Below, piece by piece: positions 32,187 to 39,388 of a stretch of DNA of 41,974 nt (position 1 is the stretch's first letter; each line of letters starts with the position of its first letter). The notes beneath the pieces are model-generated. The model did no database searches. It saw nothing but the letters and a program-made list of their open reading frames with translations, and was not told the origin of the DNA. Made by a program: the position numbers and the translations under genes. This DNA is from Roseateles chitinivorans (GTDB lineage Bacteria; Pseudomonadota; Gammaproteobacteria; Burkholderiales; Burkholderiaceae_C): contig NZ_PEOG01000051.1 of assembly GCF_002761755.1 (NCBI RefSeq), forward strand, positions 1 to 41,974, written 5' to 3'.

Positions 32187-33692
32187 ATGACTTCCACCAC
32201 CACCGAATTGCTGGCCGCGCTGGGCGTGCCGGCGACCGCCTTCACCGGCGGCCAGCGGACTGTCCGCAGCCCGATCGACGGCGCCGTGATCGGCGCGGTC
32301 CATGACGCCAGCGCCGCGGACATGACCGCCGCGATCGCCAACGCCCAGCAGGCTTTCCTGGCCTGGCGCACGGTGCCGGCGCCCAAGCGCGGCGAGCTGG
32401 TCCGCCTCTTCGGCGAGGAGCTGCGCGCGAACAAGGCCGCGCTCGCCCGCCTCGTGTCGCTGGAGGCCGGCAAGGTCACCAGCGAGGGCGAAGGCGAAGT
32501 GCAGGAAATGATCGACATCTGCGACTTCGCCGTCGGCCTGTCACGCCAGCTGCACGGCCTGACGATCGCCAGCGAACGCCCGGGCCACCGGATGATGGAG
32601 CAGTACCTGCCGCTGGGCGTGGTCGGCATCATCTCGGCCTTCAACTTCCCGGTCGCGGTCTGGGCATGGAACTCGGCGCTCGCACTGGTCTGCGGCGACA
32701 CCTGCGTCTGGAAGCCCAGCGAGAAGACCCCGCTGACCGCGCTCGCGACGCAGGCGCTGTTCGAGAAGGCGGTCGCGCGCTACGCCGGTGCGCCGAAGTG
32801 GCTGTCGCAGGTCGTCCTCGGCGGCGCCGCGGTCGGCGAGGCCCTGGTCGACGACGCGCGCGTGGCGCTGGTCTCGGCCACCGGTTCCACCCGCATGGGG
32901 CGCGCGGTCGGTCCGCGTGTTGCCGCGCGCTTCGGCCGCTGCCTGCTGGAGCTGGGCGGCAACAACGCGATCATCGTGACCCCGAGCGCCGACCTCGACC
33001 TGGCCGTGCGCGGCATCCTGTTCGGTGCCTACGGCACGGCCGGCCAGCGCTGCACCACGACGCGCCGCGTCATCGCCCATTCGTCCATCCATGATGAACT
33101 GGTCGCCCGCCTGGACCGCGCCCGCGCGCAGCTCAAGATCGGCAGCCCGATCGAGCCCGGCAACCTGATCGGTCCGCTGATCGACCAGGCCGCGTTCGAT
33201 GCGATGCAGGCGGCCCTGCAGGCCGCGCGCGAGCAAGGCGGCGAGGTCAGCGGCGGCGAGCGCGCGCTGGCGTCGCAGTATCCGGAAGCGTTCTACGCGG
33301 TGCCCGCGCTGGTGCGCATGCCGGCGCAGACGGCCATCGTGAAGCACGAGACCTTCGCGCCCATCCTCTACACCCTCAAGTACGAGACGCTGGACGAGGC
33401 CATCGCGCTGCAGAACGACGTGCCGCAGGGCCTGTCTTCGGCGATCTTCACCAACGACATCCGCGAGGCCGAGACCTTCGTCAGCGCGAGCGGCTCCGAC
33501 TGCGGCATCGCCAACGTCAACATCGGCACCTCGGGCGCGGAGATCGGCGGCGCCTTCGGCGGCGAGAAGGAGACCGGCGGCGGCCGCGAATCCGGCTCCG
33601 ATGCCTGGAAGGCCTACATGCGTCGCACGACCAACACGGTCAATTACTCGCGCGAGCTGCCGCTGGCGCAGGGCGTGAAGTTCGATGTCTGA
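32187..33692 (+). CDS. ALDH7-type aldehyde dehydrogenase (aminoadipate-semialdehyde dehydrogenase-like)
   Basis: A 501-residue NAD-dependent aldehyde dehydrogenase. Catalytic Cys289 lies in GTAGQRCTTTRR, and the general-base Glu255 in LELGGNNA. NAD-pocket motifs FNFPVAVWAWN and WKPSEKTPL are present, and the overall pattern is that of the ALDH7/antiquitin group (AmaB in Pseudomonas). That group oxidises 2-aminoadipate 6-semialdehyde to 2-aminoadipate in lysine breakdown, which fits the preceding saccharopine-dehydrogenase-like gene. GAAGGAGA precedes the ATG, 14 bases after the previous stop. Its 3' end overlaps the next gene by 8 bases, so translation is coupled. Confidence 0.92.
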   Translation: MTSTTTELLAALGVPATAFTGGQRTVRSPIDGAVIGAVHDASAADMTAAIANAQQAFLAWRTVPAPKRGELVRLFGEELRANKAALARLVSLEAGKVTSEGEGEVQEMIDICDFAVGLSRQLHGLTIASERPGHRMMEQYLPLGVVGIISAFNFPVAVWAWNSALALVCGDTCVWKPSEKTPLTALATQALFEKAVARYAGAPKWLSQVVLGGAAVGEALVDDARVALVSATGSTRMGRAVGPRVAARFGRCLLELGGNNAIIVTPSADLDLAVRGILFGAYGTAGQRCTTTRRVIAHSSIHDELVARLDRARAQLKIGSPIEPGNLIGPLIDQAAFDAMQAALQAAREQGGEVSGGERALASQYPEAFYAVPALVRMPAQTAIVKHETFAPILYTLKYETLDEAIALQNDVPQGLSSAIFTNDIREAETFVSASGSDCGIANVNIGTSGAEIGGAFGGEKETGGGRESGSDAWKAYMRRTTNTVNYSRELPLAQGVKFDV

Positions 33693-34788
33693 GCGGACGG
33701 CTGAACTGAAGGCGCTGACGGCGCTGAACGCCCGCGTCGCCGCGGCGGTGGGCAGCGGGCTGTTCCAGCTGCTGGGAAGCGCGCTCGGCGAGGGGGCGGC
33801 GCGCGCCGCCTTCGCCCGGGTGCAGGTCCTGCCGGCGCTGCTGCGCCCCGCTGGCGAACGCATCGCGCGCGCCGAACTGGCACAGGCGCTGAACATGGCG
33901 CTGTTCCTCGACGTGACCGAGCGGGTGCCGATGGCGGCCGCGTATGTGGCCGACCTGCAGCGGGAAGGGCAGCAACTGGTGTTCGACCACGGCGCGCTGC
34001 GCACGGTGGCGTGGCCCTGTGGCGCGCTGCCTCCGGGCGAGGCCGCGATCACCCGGGTGCTGCGTCCGCTGGGCTTCGCGATGGCCGCGACCTACCCGCT
34101 GCCGCGCCTGAAGATGACCGGCCGCGCCTGGCGCCATGTCGACTTCCCCGAGGACATCGCCCAGTTCTTCGTGTCGGAGCTGCATCCGGAGCGCTTCTCC
34201 GGCAGCTTCCAGGGCGCGGTGACGCGCGTGCTGGCAAGCTCCCGCGATCCGCTGGCGCCGGCCGATCTGGCCCTGCTGGAGCAGCTCGCGCGTGATGGCG
34301 ACCTGCCGACGGCGGCCGCCGTCGCGCTGCTGCCCCGGCTGGTCGGCTGCTTCGCGCGTCAGCATGGACTGTTCGAGGCCGACGACTATCAGGCGCTGCT
34401 GGCCGAATCGGCCGAGATGGCCTGGATCGCGACCGAGGGCAATGCGTTCAACCATGCAACCGATCGTGTGGCCGACATCGAGGCCGTCGTCGCCGCGCAG
34501 CGTGCGCTGGACCGGCCGGTGAAGGACTCGATCGAAACCTCCGCGACCGGGCGGGTGCGCCAGACCGCATTCAAGGCGGCGCGGGTGATGCGCGAATTCC
34601 TCGACCGCGGCCAGCGCGTGATGCTCGAGGTGCCGGGCAGCTTCCATGAATTCATCCAGCGCGCGCCGCTGGACGAGTCCGGCGCGCTGGACCTGGCCTT
34701 CGATGCGGGCAACGCGACCGGCATCTTCAAGATGACGGCCGGCGCGGCGAAGGACGCGGACACCGCCGGCGAGGCGGCGGCGTGCTGA
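33685..34788 (+). CDS. DUF1338 / 2-oxoadipate dioxygenase-decarboxylase-like protein (HglS family)
   Basis: A 367-residue protein of the DUF1338 family, to which the iron-dependent 2-oxoadipate dioxygenase/decarboxylase HglS belongs. The probable metal ligands are His102 (FDHGALRT), His257 (AFNHATDR) and Glu315 (MLEVPGSF). Arg106, four residues after the first His, matches the substrate-binding Arg spacing known in HglS. HglS converts 2-oxoadipate to D-2-hydroxyglutarate, and the next gene encodes a fitting hydroxyglutarate oxidase, so the assignment agrees with context. It is about 100 residues shorter than the Pseudomonas enzyme. Its start overlaps the aldehyde dehydrogenase gene. The aminotransferase that would make 2-oxoadipate is not visible. 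Confidence 0.85.
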   Translation: MSERTAELKALTALNARVAAAVGSGLFQLLGSALGEGAARAAFARVQVLPALLRPAGERIARAELAQALNMALFLDVTERVPMAAAYVADLQREGQQLVFDHGALRTVAWPCGALPPGEAAITRVLRPLGFAMAATYPLPRLKMTGRAWRHVDFPEDIAQFFVSELHPERFSGSFQGAVTRVLASSRDPLAPADLALLEQLARDGDLPTAAAVALLPRLVGCFARQHGLFEADDYQALLAESAEMAWIATEGNAFNHATDRVADIEAVVAAQRALDRPVKDSIETSATGRVRQTAFKAARVMREFLDRGQRVMLEVPGSFHEFIQRAPLDESGALDLAFDAGNATGIFKMTAGAAKDADTAGEAAAC

Positions 34789-36236
34789 GCGCAACGCCAG
34801 GGGCGGAGGCCGCGGGCGCCGCCAGCCAGATGACGGGCTTCCTCGCGGAAGCCCGCGCCGTTTGCGGCGACGCCTACGTGCAGGACGGCACGGCGATCGA
34901 GCCGCGCTACCTGCAGCCGGCACGCTATGCGGCGGGGCAGGCGGCCGCGCTGGTGCGGCCGGGCCGCCGGGACGAGGCGGCGCGGGTGCTCGCGCTGGCG
35001 GCGGCCTGCGGGCTGCGGGTGGTGGTGCAGGGCGCGCATACCGGCCTGGTGCGTGCCGGCACGCCGGACGATGCGCAGGGCGAAGTGCTGCTCAGCACCG
35101 AGCGGCTGCGCGAGGTCTTCGAGCTCGACCTGCTGGACCGCACGCTGCGGGTGTCGTCGGGGTATCGGCTGTCGGAGATCAATGAGCGCCTCGAGCCCCA
35201 TGGCCTCTGGTTCCCGGTGGACCTGAGCGCTGACCCCTCGATCGGCGGCATGGTCGCGCACAACACCGGCGGCACGCGCATGCTGCGCTACGGCGACGTG
35301 CGCGCGAACACGCTCGCGCTGGAGGTGGTGCTCGCGGAGCCGGCGGGGCAGGTCGTGCGCTTCGGGCAGGGCCTGCAGAAGGACAACTCGGCGCTCGCGC
35401 TGGGACAGCTGTTCATCGGGTCCTCGGGCAGCCTGGGACTGGTGAGCGAGGTCACGATCAAGCTGTCGCCGCTGCCGCGCCAGCGCGCGGTGGCGCTGGT
35501 CGCGCCGTCGTCGCTCGACGAGGTGTTCCCCCTGTATGCCGAGGTCATGCAGCGCTGGGGCGGGCTGGTGTCCGCCTTCGAAGGCATCAGTCGCGCGGCG
35601 CTCGAGGCCGGCCTGCATGGGCAAGACCTGGCGCGCTGGTTCGGCGGGCAACTGCCGGACTACGCGATGCTGATCGAGCTCAGCAGCGAACTGCCGGCCG
35701 AGCAGCTCGCGCTCGGCGAATTGCTGCAGCACTGGCTCGAGCAGGAATTCGAGACGGGGCGGGTGCGCGATGCCGTGCTCGACGCCGACGAGGCGATCTG
35801 GGGCATGCGCCATCGCATCAGCGAAGGGCTGCGGGCGCAGGGCAAGGTGATCGGCCTGGATCTCTCGCTGCCGCGGCGGCACTTCATGCGCCTGCGCGAG
35901 CGCGGGGCGGCCTGGCTGGCGGAGCGGTTCCCGCAGCTGAGACTGGCCGACTTCGGTCACCTGGGCGACGGCGGCATGCACTTCAACATGGTGTGGCCGC
36001 TGGAGGCCGGCGCATGGCATGCCGAGCAAGAGCTGGCCCTGCGCGAAGGGCTGTATGCGCTGGTGGCGGAGCTGGGCGGCTCGATCAGCGCCGAGCACGG
36101 GGTAGGACCGCAACTGCAGGCGGCGTACCGGGCGCACTGGACCCGGGTGGAGCCCGGGGTGCTGGAGTGGGCGCGGCGCGTACAGATGTTGTGGGATCCG
36201 CACGGTCGACTGGGAAAAGTGGATTGGGGCGGCTGA
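34782..36236 (+). CDS. FAD-linked oxidase, D-2-hydroxyglutarate dehydrogenase-like
   Basis: A 484-residue flavoprotein of the D-lactate/D-2-hydroxyglutarate dehydrogenase family. The PCMH-type FAD domain has VVQGAHTGLV, PVDLSADPSIGGMVAHNTGGTR and FIGSSGSLGLVSEVTIK. The C-terminal substrate domain has FGHLGDGGMHFN and SAEHGVGPQ, the metal/flavin motifs of the family. It would oxidise the D-2-hydroxyglutarate from the previous gene's product to 2-oxoglutarate, ending the pathway in the TCA cycle. The GTG start at 34782 overlaps the preceding stop by 7 bases; an ATG at 34830 is a possible later start. A tRNA gene follows, without a clear terminator between. Confidence 0.88.
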   Translation: MLSATPGAEAAGAASQMTGFLAEARAVCGDAYVQDGTAIEPRYLQPARYAAGQAAALVRPGRRDEAARVLALAAACGLRVVVQGAHTGLVRAGTPDDAQGEVLLSTERLREVFELDLLDRTLRVSSGYRLSEINERLEPHGLWFPVDLSADPSIGGMVAHNTGGTRMLRYGDVRANTLALEVVLAEPAGQVVRFGQGLQKDNSALALGQLFIGSSGSLGLVSEVTIKLSPLPRQRAVALVAPSSLDEVFPLYAEVMQRWGGLVSAFEGISRAALEAGLHGQDLARWFGGQLPDYAMLIELSSELPAEQLALGELLQHWLEQEFETGRVRDAVLDADEAIWGMRHRISEGLRAQGKVIGLDLSLPRRHFMRLRERGAAWLAERFPQLRLADFGHLGDGGMHFNMVWPLEAGAWHAEQELALREGLYALVAELGGSISAEHGVGPQLQAAYRAHWTRVEPGVLEWARRVQMLWDPHGRLGKVDWGG

Positions 36237-36241
36237 ACTGC

Positions 36242-36269
36242 TTGCCAGATTCCAAAACCATGCTACAGT
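36242..36269 (+). promoter_or_regulatory. Sigma-70 promoter of tRNA-Leu gene
   Basis: TTGCCA (36242-36247), a 16-bp spacer and TACAGT (36264-36269), ending 46 bases before the tRNA. The local DNA is clearly AT-richer than its surroundings. Confidence 0.6.
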
Positions 36270-36315
36270 CCAATTCTTCGCTGCAACGCAGTTGACGCGA
36301 AGACAAATCCTGAAA

Positions 36316-36400
<85 letters not shown>

Positions 36401-36406
36401 AATACG

Positions 36407-36431
36407 AAAAGCCGGCCTCGAGCCGGCTTTT
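36407..36431 (+). terminator. Intrinsic terminator of tRNA-Leu
   Basis: AAAAGCCGGC-CTCGA-GCCGGCTTTT: perfect 10-bp arms, 5-nt loop, T run at the end, 6 bases after the tRNA. Confidence 0.9.
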
Positions 36432-36513
36432 CTCATTGGTTCATCCAGGAAGTGCTGCCGTCCCGCGCTGCTCGCATCGATATGGCACAGTCGGGCCAGC
36501 TTTTCCGACCGCC

Positions 36514-37581
36514 ATGCCGCCACCCAAACCCGCCACCATCATCGACGTCGCGCGCGAAGCCGGCGTGTCCATCAAGACGGTTTCCCGGGTGCTGAACCAG
36601 GAGCCCGGCGTCCACTCCGAGACCCGGGAGGCGGTGCTGAAGGTCGTGGCCGACCTCAAGTACCGCCCCAAGCAATCCGCCCGCAGCCTGGCGGGCGGGC
36701 GCTCTTTCCTGATCGGCCTGCTGTATTACGACCCGTCGGCGGCCTTCGTCGGCGGTGTGCAGCAGGGCGCGACGCTGCGCTGCCGCGAGGCCGGCTATCA
36801 CCTGGTGGTCGAGTCCCTCCACAACGACGCTCCCGACCTGGCGATGCAGGTCGACCGCATGGTCTCGGCGCTGCGGCCGGACGGGATGATCCTGACCCCG
36901 CCGCTGTGCGACAACCCGCAGGTGCTGTCCGCGCTGCGCGAGAGCCACACGCCTTGCGTGCTGATCTCGCCCGCGGCCGACGAGCCCGACCATCCCAGCG
37001 TCCGCATGGACGACGTGCATGCGGCCGAGGAGATCACCAACCTGCTCATCAGCCTCGGCCACACGCGGATCGCGATCATCAAGGGGGCGAAGGACCAGGT
37101 CGCGTCCAAGCGCCGCTACCAGGGCTACCTGGCCGCGCTGAAGGCCCACAAGATCGCCCTGGACAAGGACCTGGTGGTGCAGGGCGACTTCACCTTCGAC
37201 GCCGGCGTCGAGGCCGCCTACCAGTTGCTGAGCCGGCGCCAGCGCCCGACGGCCGTGTTCGCGAGCAACGACGACATGGCGCTGGGCGTGCTGGCGGCGG
37301 CGCAGCGGCTCGGCCTGTCGGTGCCGGGCGACCTCTCGATCGCGGGCTTCGACGACACGCCGGCGGCGGCGCGCGTCTGGCCGCCGCTGACCACGGTGCG
37401 CCAGCCGATGGACGACATGGCGCGCGCCGCGGTGGACCTGCTGATCGGCGCGCCGCGCGACGCGGGTGCCGCCGCTTCGGCCAGGCCCAAGCACCGGGTG
37501 CTGCCGCATGAACTGGTCGTGCGCGACTCCACCGCGGTGCTGGGCGCCAAGGCGGCGCCGCGCGCCAAGAAGGCCGGCTGA
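36514..37581 (+). CDS. LacI-family transcriptional regulator
   Basis: A 355-residue LacI/GalR repressor. The N-terminal HTH (residues 8-32, TIIDVAREAGVSIKTVSRVLN) and hinge (SARSLAGGRS) precede a periplasmic-binding-like sugar domain (IGLLYYD to HELVVRDS, with ASNDDMALGVL and SIAGFDDTPAA). It ends in a basic Ala/Lys tail. It is convergent with the halogenase-like gene, 25 bases away. Two TGACAAC-type palindromes in front of the TonB receptor gene at 39.3 kb are its most likely operators, giving a sugar-responsive regulon of receptor and halogenase. The ATG at 36514 is chosen because it begins the family-typical N-terminus; no strong Shine-Dalgarno is seen. Confidence 0.9.
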   Translation: MPPPKPATIIDVAREAGVSIKTVSRVLNQEPGVHSETREAVLKVVADLKYRPKQSARSLAGGRSFLIGLLYYDPSAAFVGGVQQGATLRCREAGYHLVVESLHNDAPDLAMQVDRMVSALRPDGMILTPPLCDNPQVLSALRESHTPCVLISPAADEPDHPSVRMDDVHAAEEITNLLISLGHTRIAIIKGAKDQVASKRRYQGYLAALKAHKIALDKDLVVQGDFTFDAGVEAAYQLLSRRQRPTAVFASNDDMALGVLAAAQRLGLSVPGDLSIAGFDDTPAAARVWPPLTTVRQPMDDMARAAVDLLIGAPRDAGAAASARPKHRVLPHELVVRDSTAVLGAKAAPRAKKAG

Positions 37582-37606
37582 GCGGACGGAGGAACCGCGC
37601 CGCCGA

Positions 37607-39160
37607 TCAGGCGGCTCGCCGATCCGAGCGCGCGAGGATCTGCTCGATCAAGGTCCGATGCGGCGGCAGGTCCCTCAGCGCGTGGGCACCCAGCTGCGCG
37701 ATCGTCGCGAACTCCCGACGCGCCTCCTCGCCGCGGTTCAGCGGCGCCATCCAGGCGCCGGGTTCGGTCTTGAATTCCATCCCGTACAGCACGTATTGCC
37801 AACTCGCGGGCAGGTACATCTCGACGTCGGTGATGAAGTCCAGCCGCTGCGGTGGCCGGCAGCGCCACATCGCCAGCTTCTCCTTCAGCGATTCGGTGAA
37901 CGACGCCGGATCGGCGTTGTCACGCCAGAAGGCGGTATCGGTGCGCTGCGTCAGGCCGTAGTGCAGCTTGATGAAGTCGACGATGCGCGCGTAGCGCTCC
38001 TTCATGAACGCGTTGAAATGGCGCGCGACCGGCGCGGTGTCGCCGTTGAACGGGAACAGCTGGCCGATCAGGTAGGCGGCGGTCTCGATCAGTCCGATGC
38101 CTGACGACTCCAGCGGTTCCAGGAACCCGCCCGCCAGTCCCACTGCGACGCAGTTCTTCACCCATTGCGTCTCGCGATAGCCGATGTCCAGCGTGAGCCG
38201 GCGTGGCGAGAGATCGTCGGCGGCCGGACCGATGTAGCGGCGCAGCGCCCGTTCGGCGTCGCTGTCGTCGCAGTGGCGGCTGCTGTAGACATGCCCGATG
38301 CCGCGGCGCTCCTGCAGGCCGATGTCCCAGATCCAGCCGCTCTCCTGCGCGCTGGCGATCGTGTACGAGGCGATCGGCGCGTCGGGCCGCGCATACGGCA
38401 CCTGCATCGCGAGCGCACGGTCGACGAAGAGCACGTCTCGCATCGAGCTGAATGGCGAGCCCAGCGCCTCGCCGATCAGCCGGGCGCGGAAGCCGCTGCA
38501 ATCGATGTAGAGCCCGGCCGTCAGCGTGCCCGCTTCGCGGGTGTGCACGGCGGCGATCGCCCCCTGCTCGTCGAGGTCGACGCGATCCACCGTCGCGATG
38601 ACGCGTCGAACGCCCAGGGCCTGGCCATGCGTGGCGAGCAAGGTCGCGAAGCGGCCCGCGTCGAAGTGATACGCGTAGTTCAGCGGTCCGAGGTAGTCGC
38701 CATCGCCGACCCGCTTCGGTCCGTGCCGCGCGTCCGCCACCGCCTTCTGCAGCGTGACCGCCTCGGCGAACGCACGCGTCGGCCCGGCCTCGCCGCCGAG
38801 CCAGTAGGGCAGCAGCTCCGGCGCGCCGGGGCGCTGGCTGGGCTGGCTGAACGGATGGAAGTAGTGATCCGCGCCGGGCGTGCCGGGCGGCCGGACCCAG
38901 TGGTCGAAGCGGATGCCCTGCTTGTAGGTGGCGGAGCAGGCCTGCAGGAACTCCGCCTCGCCGATGCCGATCGCCGACAGCGTCCCGCGGATCGACGGGA
39001 AGGTCCCCTCGCCGACGCCGATGATGCCGATGTCGCTCGACTCGACCAGCGTGATGCGCACGCCGCCTTGGGCAGTGCCGAGCTGCCGCGCGAGGAAGGC
39101 GGCGGTCAGCCAGCCGGCCGTGCCGCCGCCGACGATGAGGATGTCCTGGATCGGGGTCAT
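37607..39160 (-). CDS. Flavin-dependent (tryptophan) halogenase-like protein
   Basis: A 517-residue protein of the tryptophan-halogenase family (PrnA/RebH fold). FAD-binding GGGTAGW is at residues 11-17. Lys80 (ATYKQGIRF) and Glu351 (EPLESSGI) fall at the places of the catalytic Lys79 and Glu346 of RebH, so both catalytic residues seem present. The family's WxWxIP motif is seen as WIWDIG (276-281), with Gly instead of Pro. It is divergent from a TonB-dependent receptor and convergent with a LacI regulator, a grouping often seen in carbohydrate-uptake loci of proteobacteria where the halogenase's real substrate is unknown. GGAGAC precedes the ATG at 39160. Confidence 0.9.
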   Translation of the reverse strand: MTPIQDILIVGGGTAGWLTAAFLARQLGTAQGGVRITLVESSDIGIIGVGEGTFPSIRGTLSAIGIGEAEFLQACSATYKQGIRFDHWVRPPGTPGADHYFHPFSQPSQRPGAPELLPYWLGGEAGPTRAFAEAVTLQKAVADARHGPKRVGDGDYLGPLNYAYHFDAGRFATLLATHGQALGVRRVIATVDRVDLDEQGAIAAVHTREAGTLTAGLYIDCSGFRARLIGEALGSPFSSMRDVLFVDRALAMQVPYARPDAPIASYTIASAQESGWIWDIGLQERRGIGHVYSSRHCDDSDAERALRRYIGPAADDLSPRRLTLDIGYRETQWVKNCVAVGLAGGFLEPLESSGIGLIETAAYLIGQLFPFNGDTAPVARHFNAFMKERYARIVDFIKLHYGLTQRTDTAFWRDNADPASFTESLKEKLAMWRCRPPQRLDFITDVEMYLPASWQYVLYGMEFKTEPGAWMAPLNRGEEARREFATIAQLGAHALRDLPPHRTLIEQILARSDRRAA

Positions 39161-39269
39161 GACTGTCTCCGGGTCGTTGTGGTGCGCTGACGACATCCCC
39201 GTATCCATCGGGGTCCTGGGCGTCGCGGGTGTTCGTAGGCGGACTACGGGTAAATGATAGGGTCCAAAA

Positions 39270-39283
39270 TGACAACGGTGTCA
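39270..39283. promoter_or_regulatory. LacI-type operator 1 (one-mismatch palindrome)
   Basis: TGACAACGGTGTCA differs from the perfect palindrome at 39294-39307 by one base. The two centres are 24 bp apart, and the pair lies between the divergent halogenase and receptor genes. Confidence 0.65.
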
Positions 39284-39292
39284 ATCGAGGCG

Positions 39293-39322
39293 TTGACAAC
39301 GTTGTCATGGGGCTCCTACGAT
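39293..39322 (+). promoter_or_regulatory. Probable promoter of TonB receptor gene
   Basis: TTGACA (39293-39298), an 18-bp spacer and TACGAT (39317-39322). The perfect operator palindrome overlaps the whole -35 box, so repressor binding would block RNA polymerase. The leader to the ATG is about 60 bases. Confidence 0.6.
39294..39307. promoter_or_regulatory. LacI-type operator 2 (perfect palindrome)
   Basis: TGACAACGTTGTCA is a perfect 14-bp palindrome with the central CG typical of LacI-family sites. It overlaps the -35 box of the receptor promoter. Confidence 0.75.
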
Positions 39323-39388
39323 GTACTCAAACTACAAGAACAACCCCGGATCAGAGCTTCACCTCGAGAGCCCACTGGAGACAACAAC

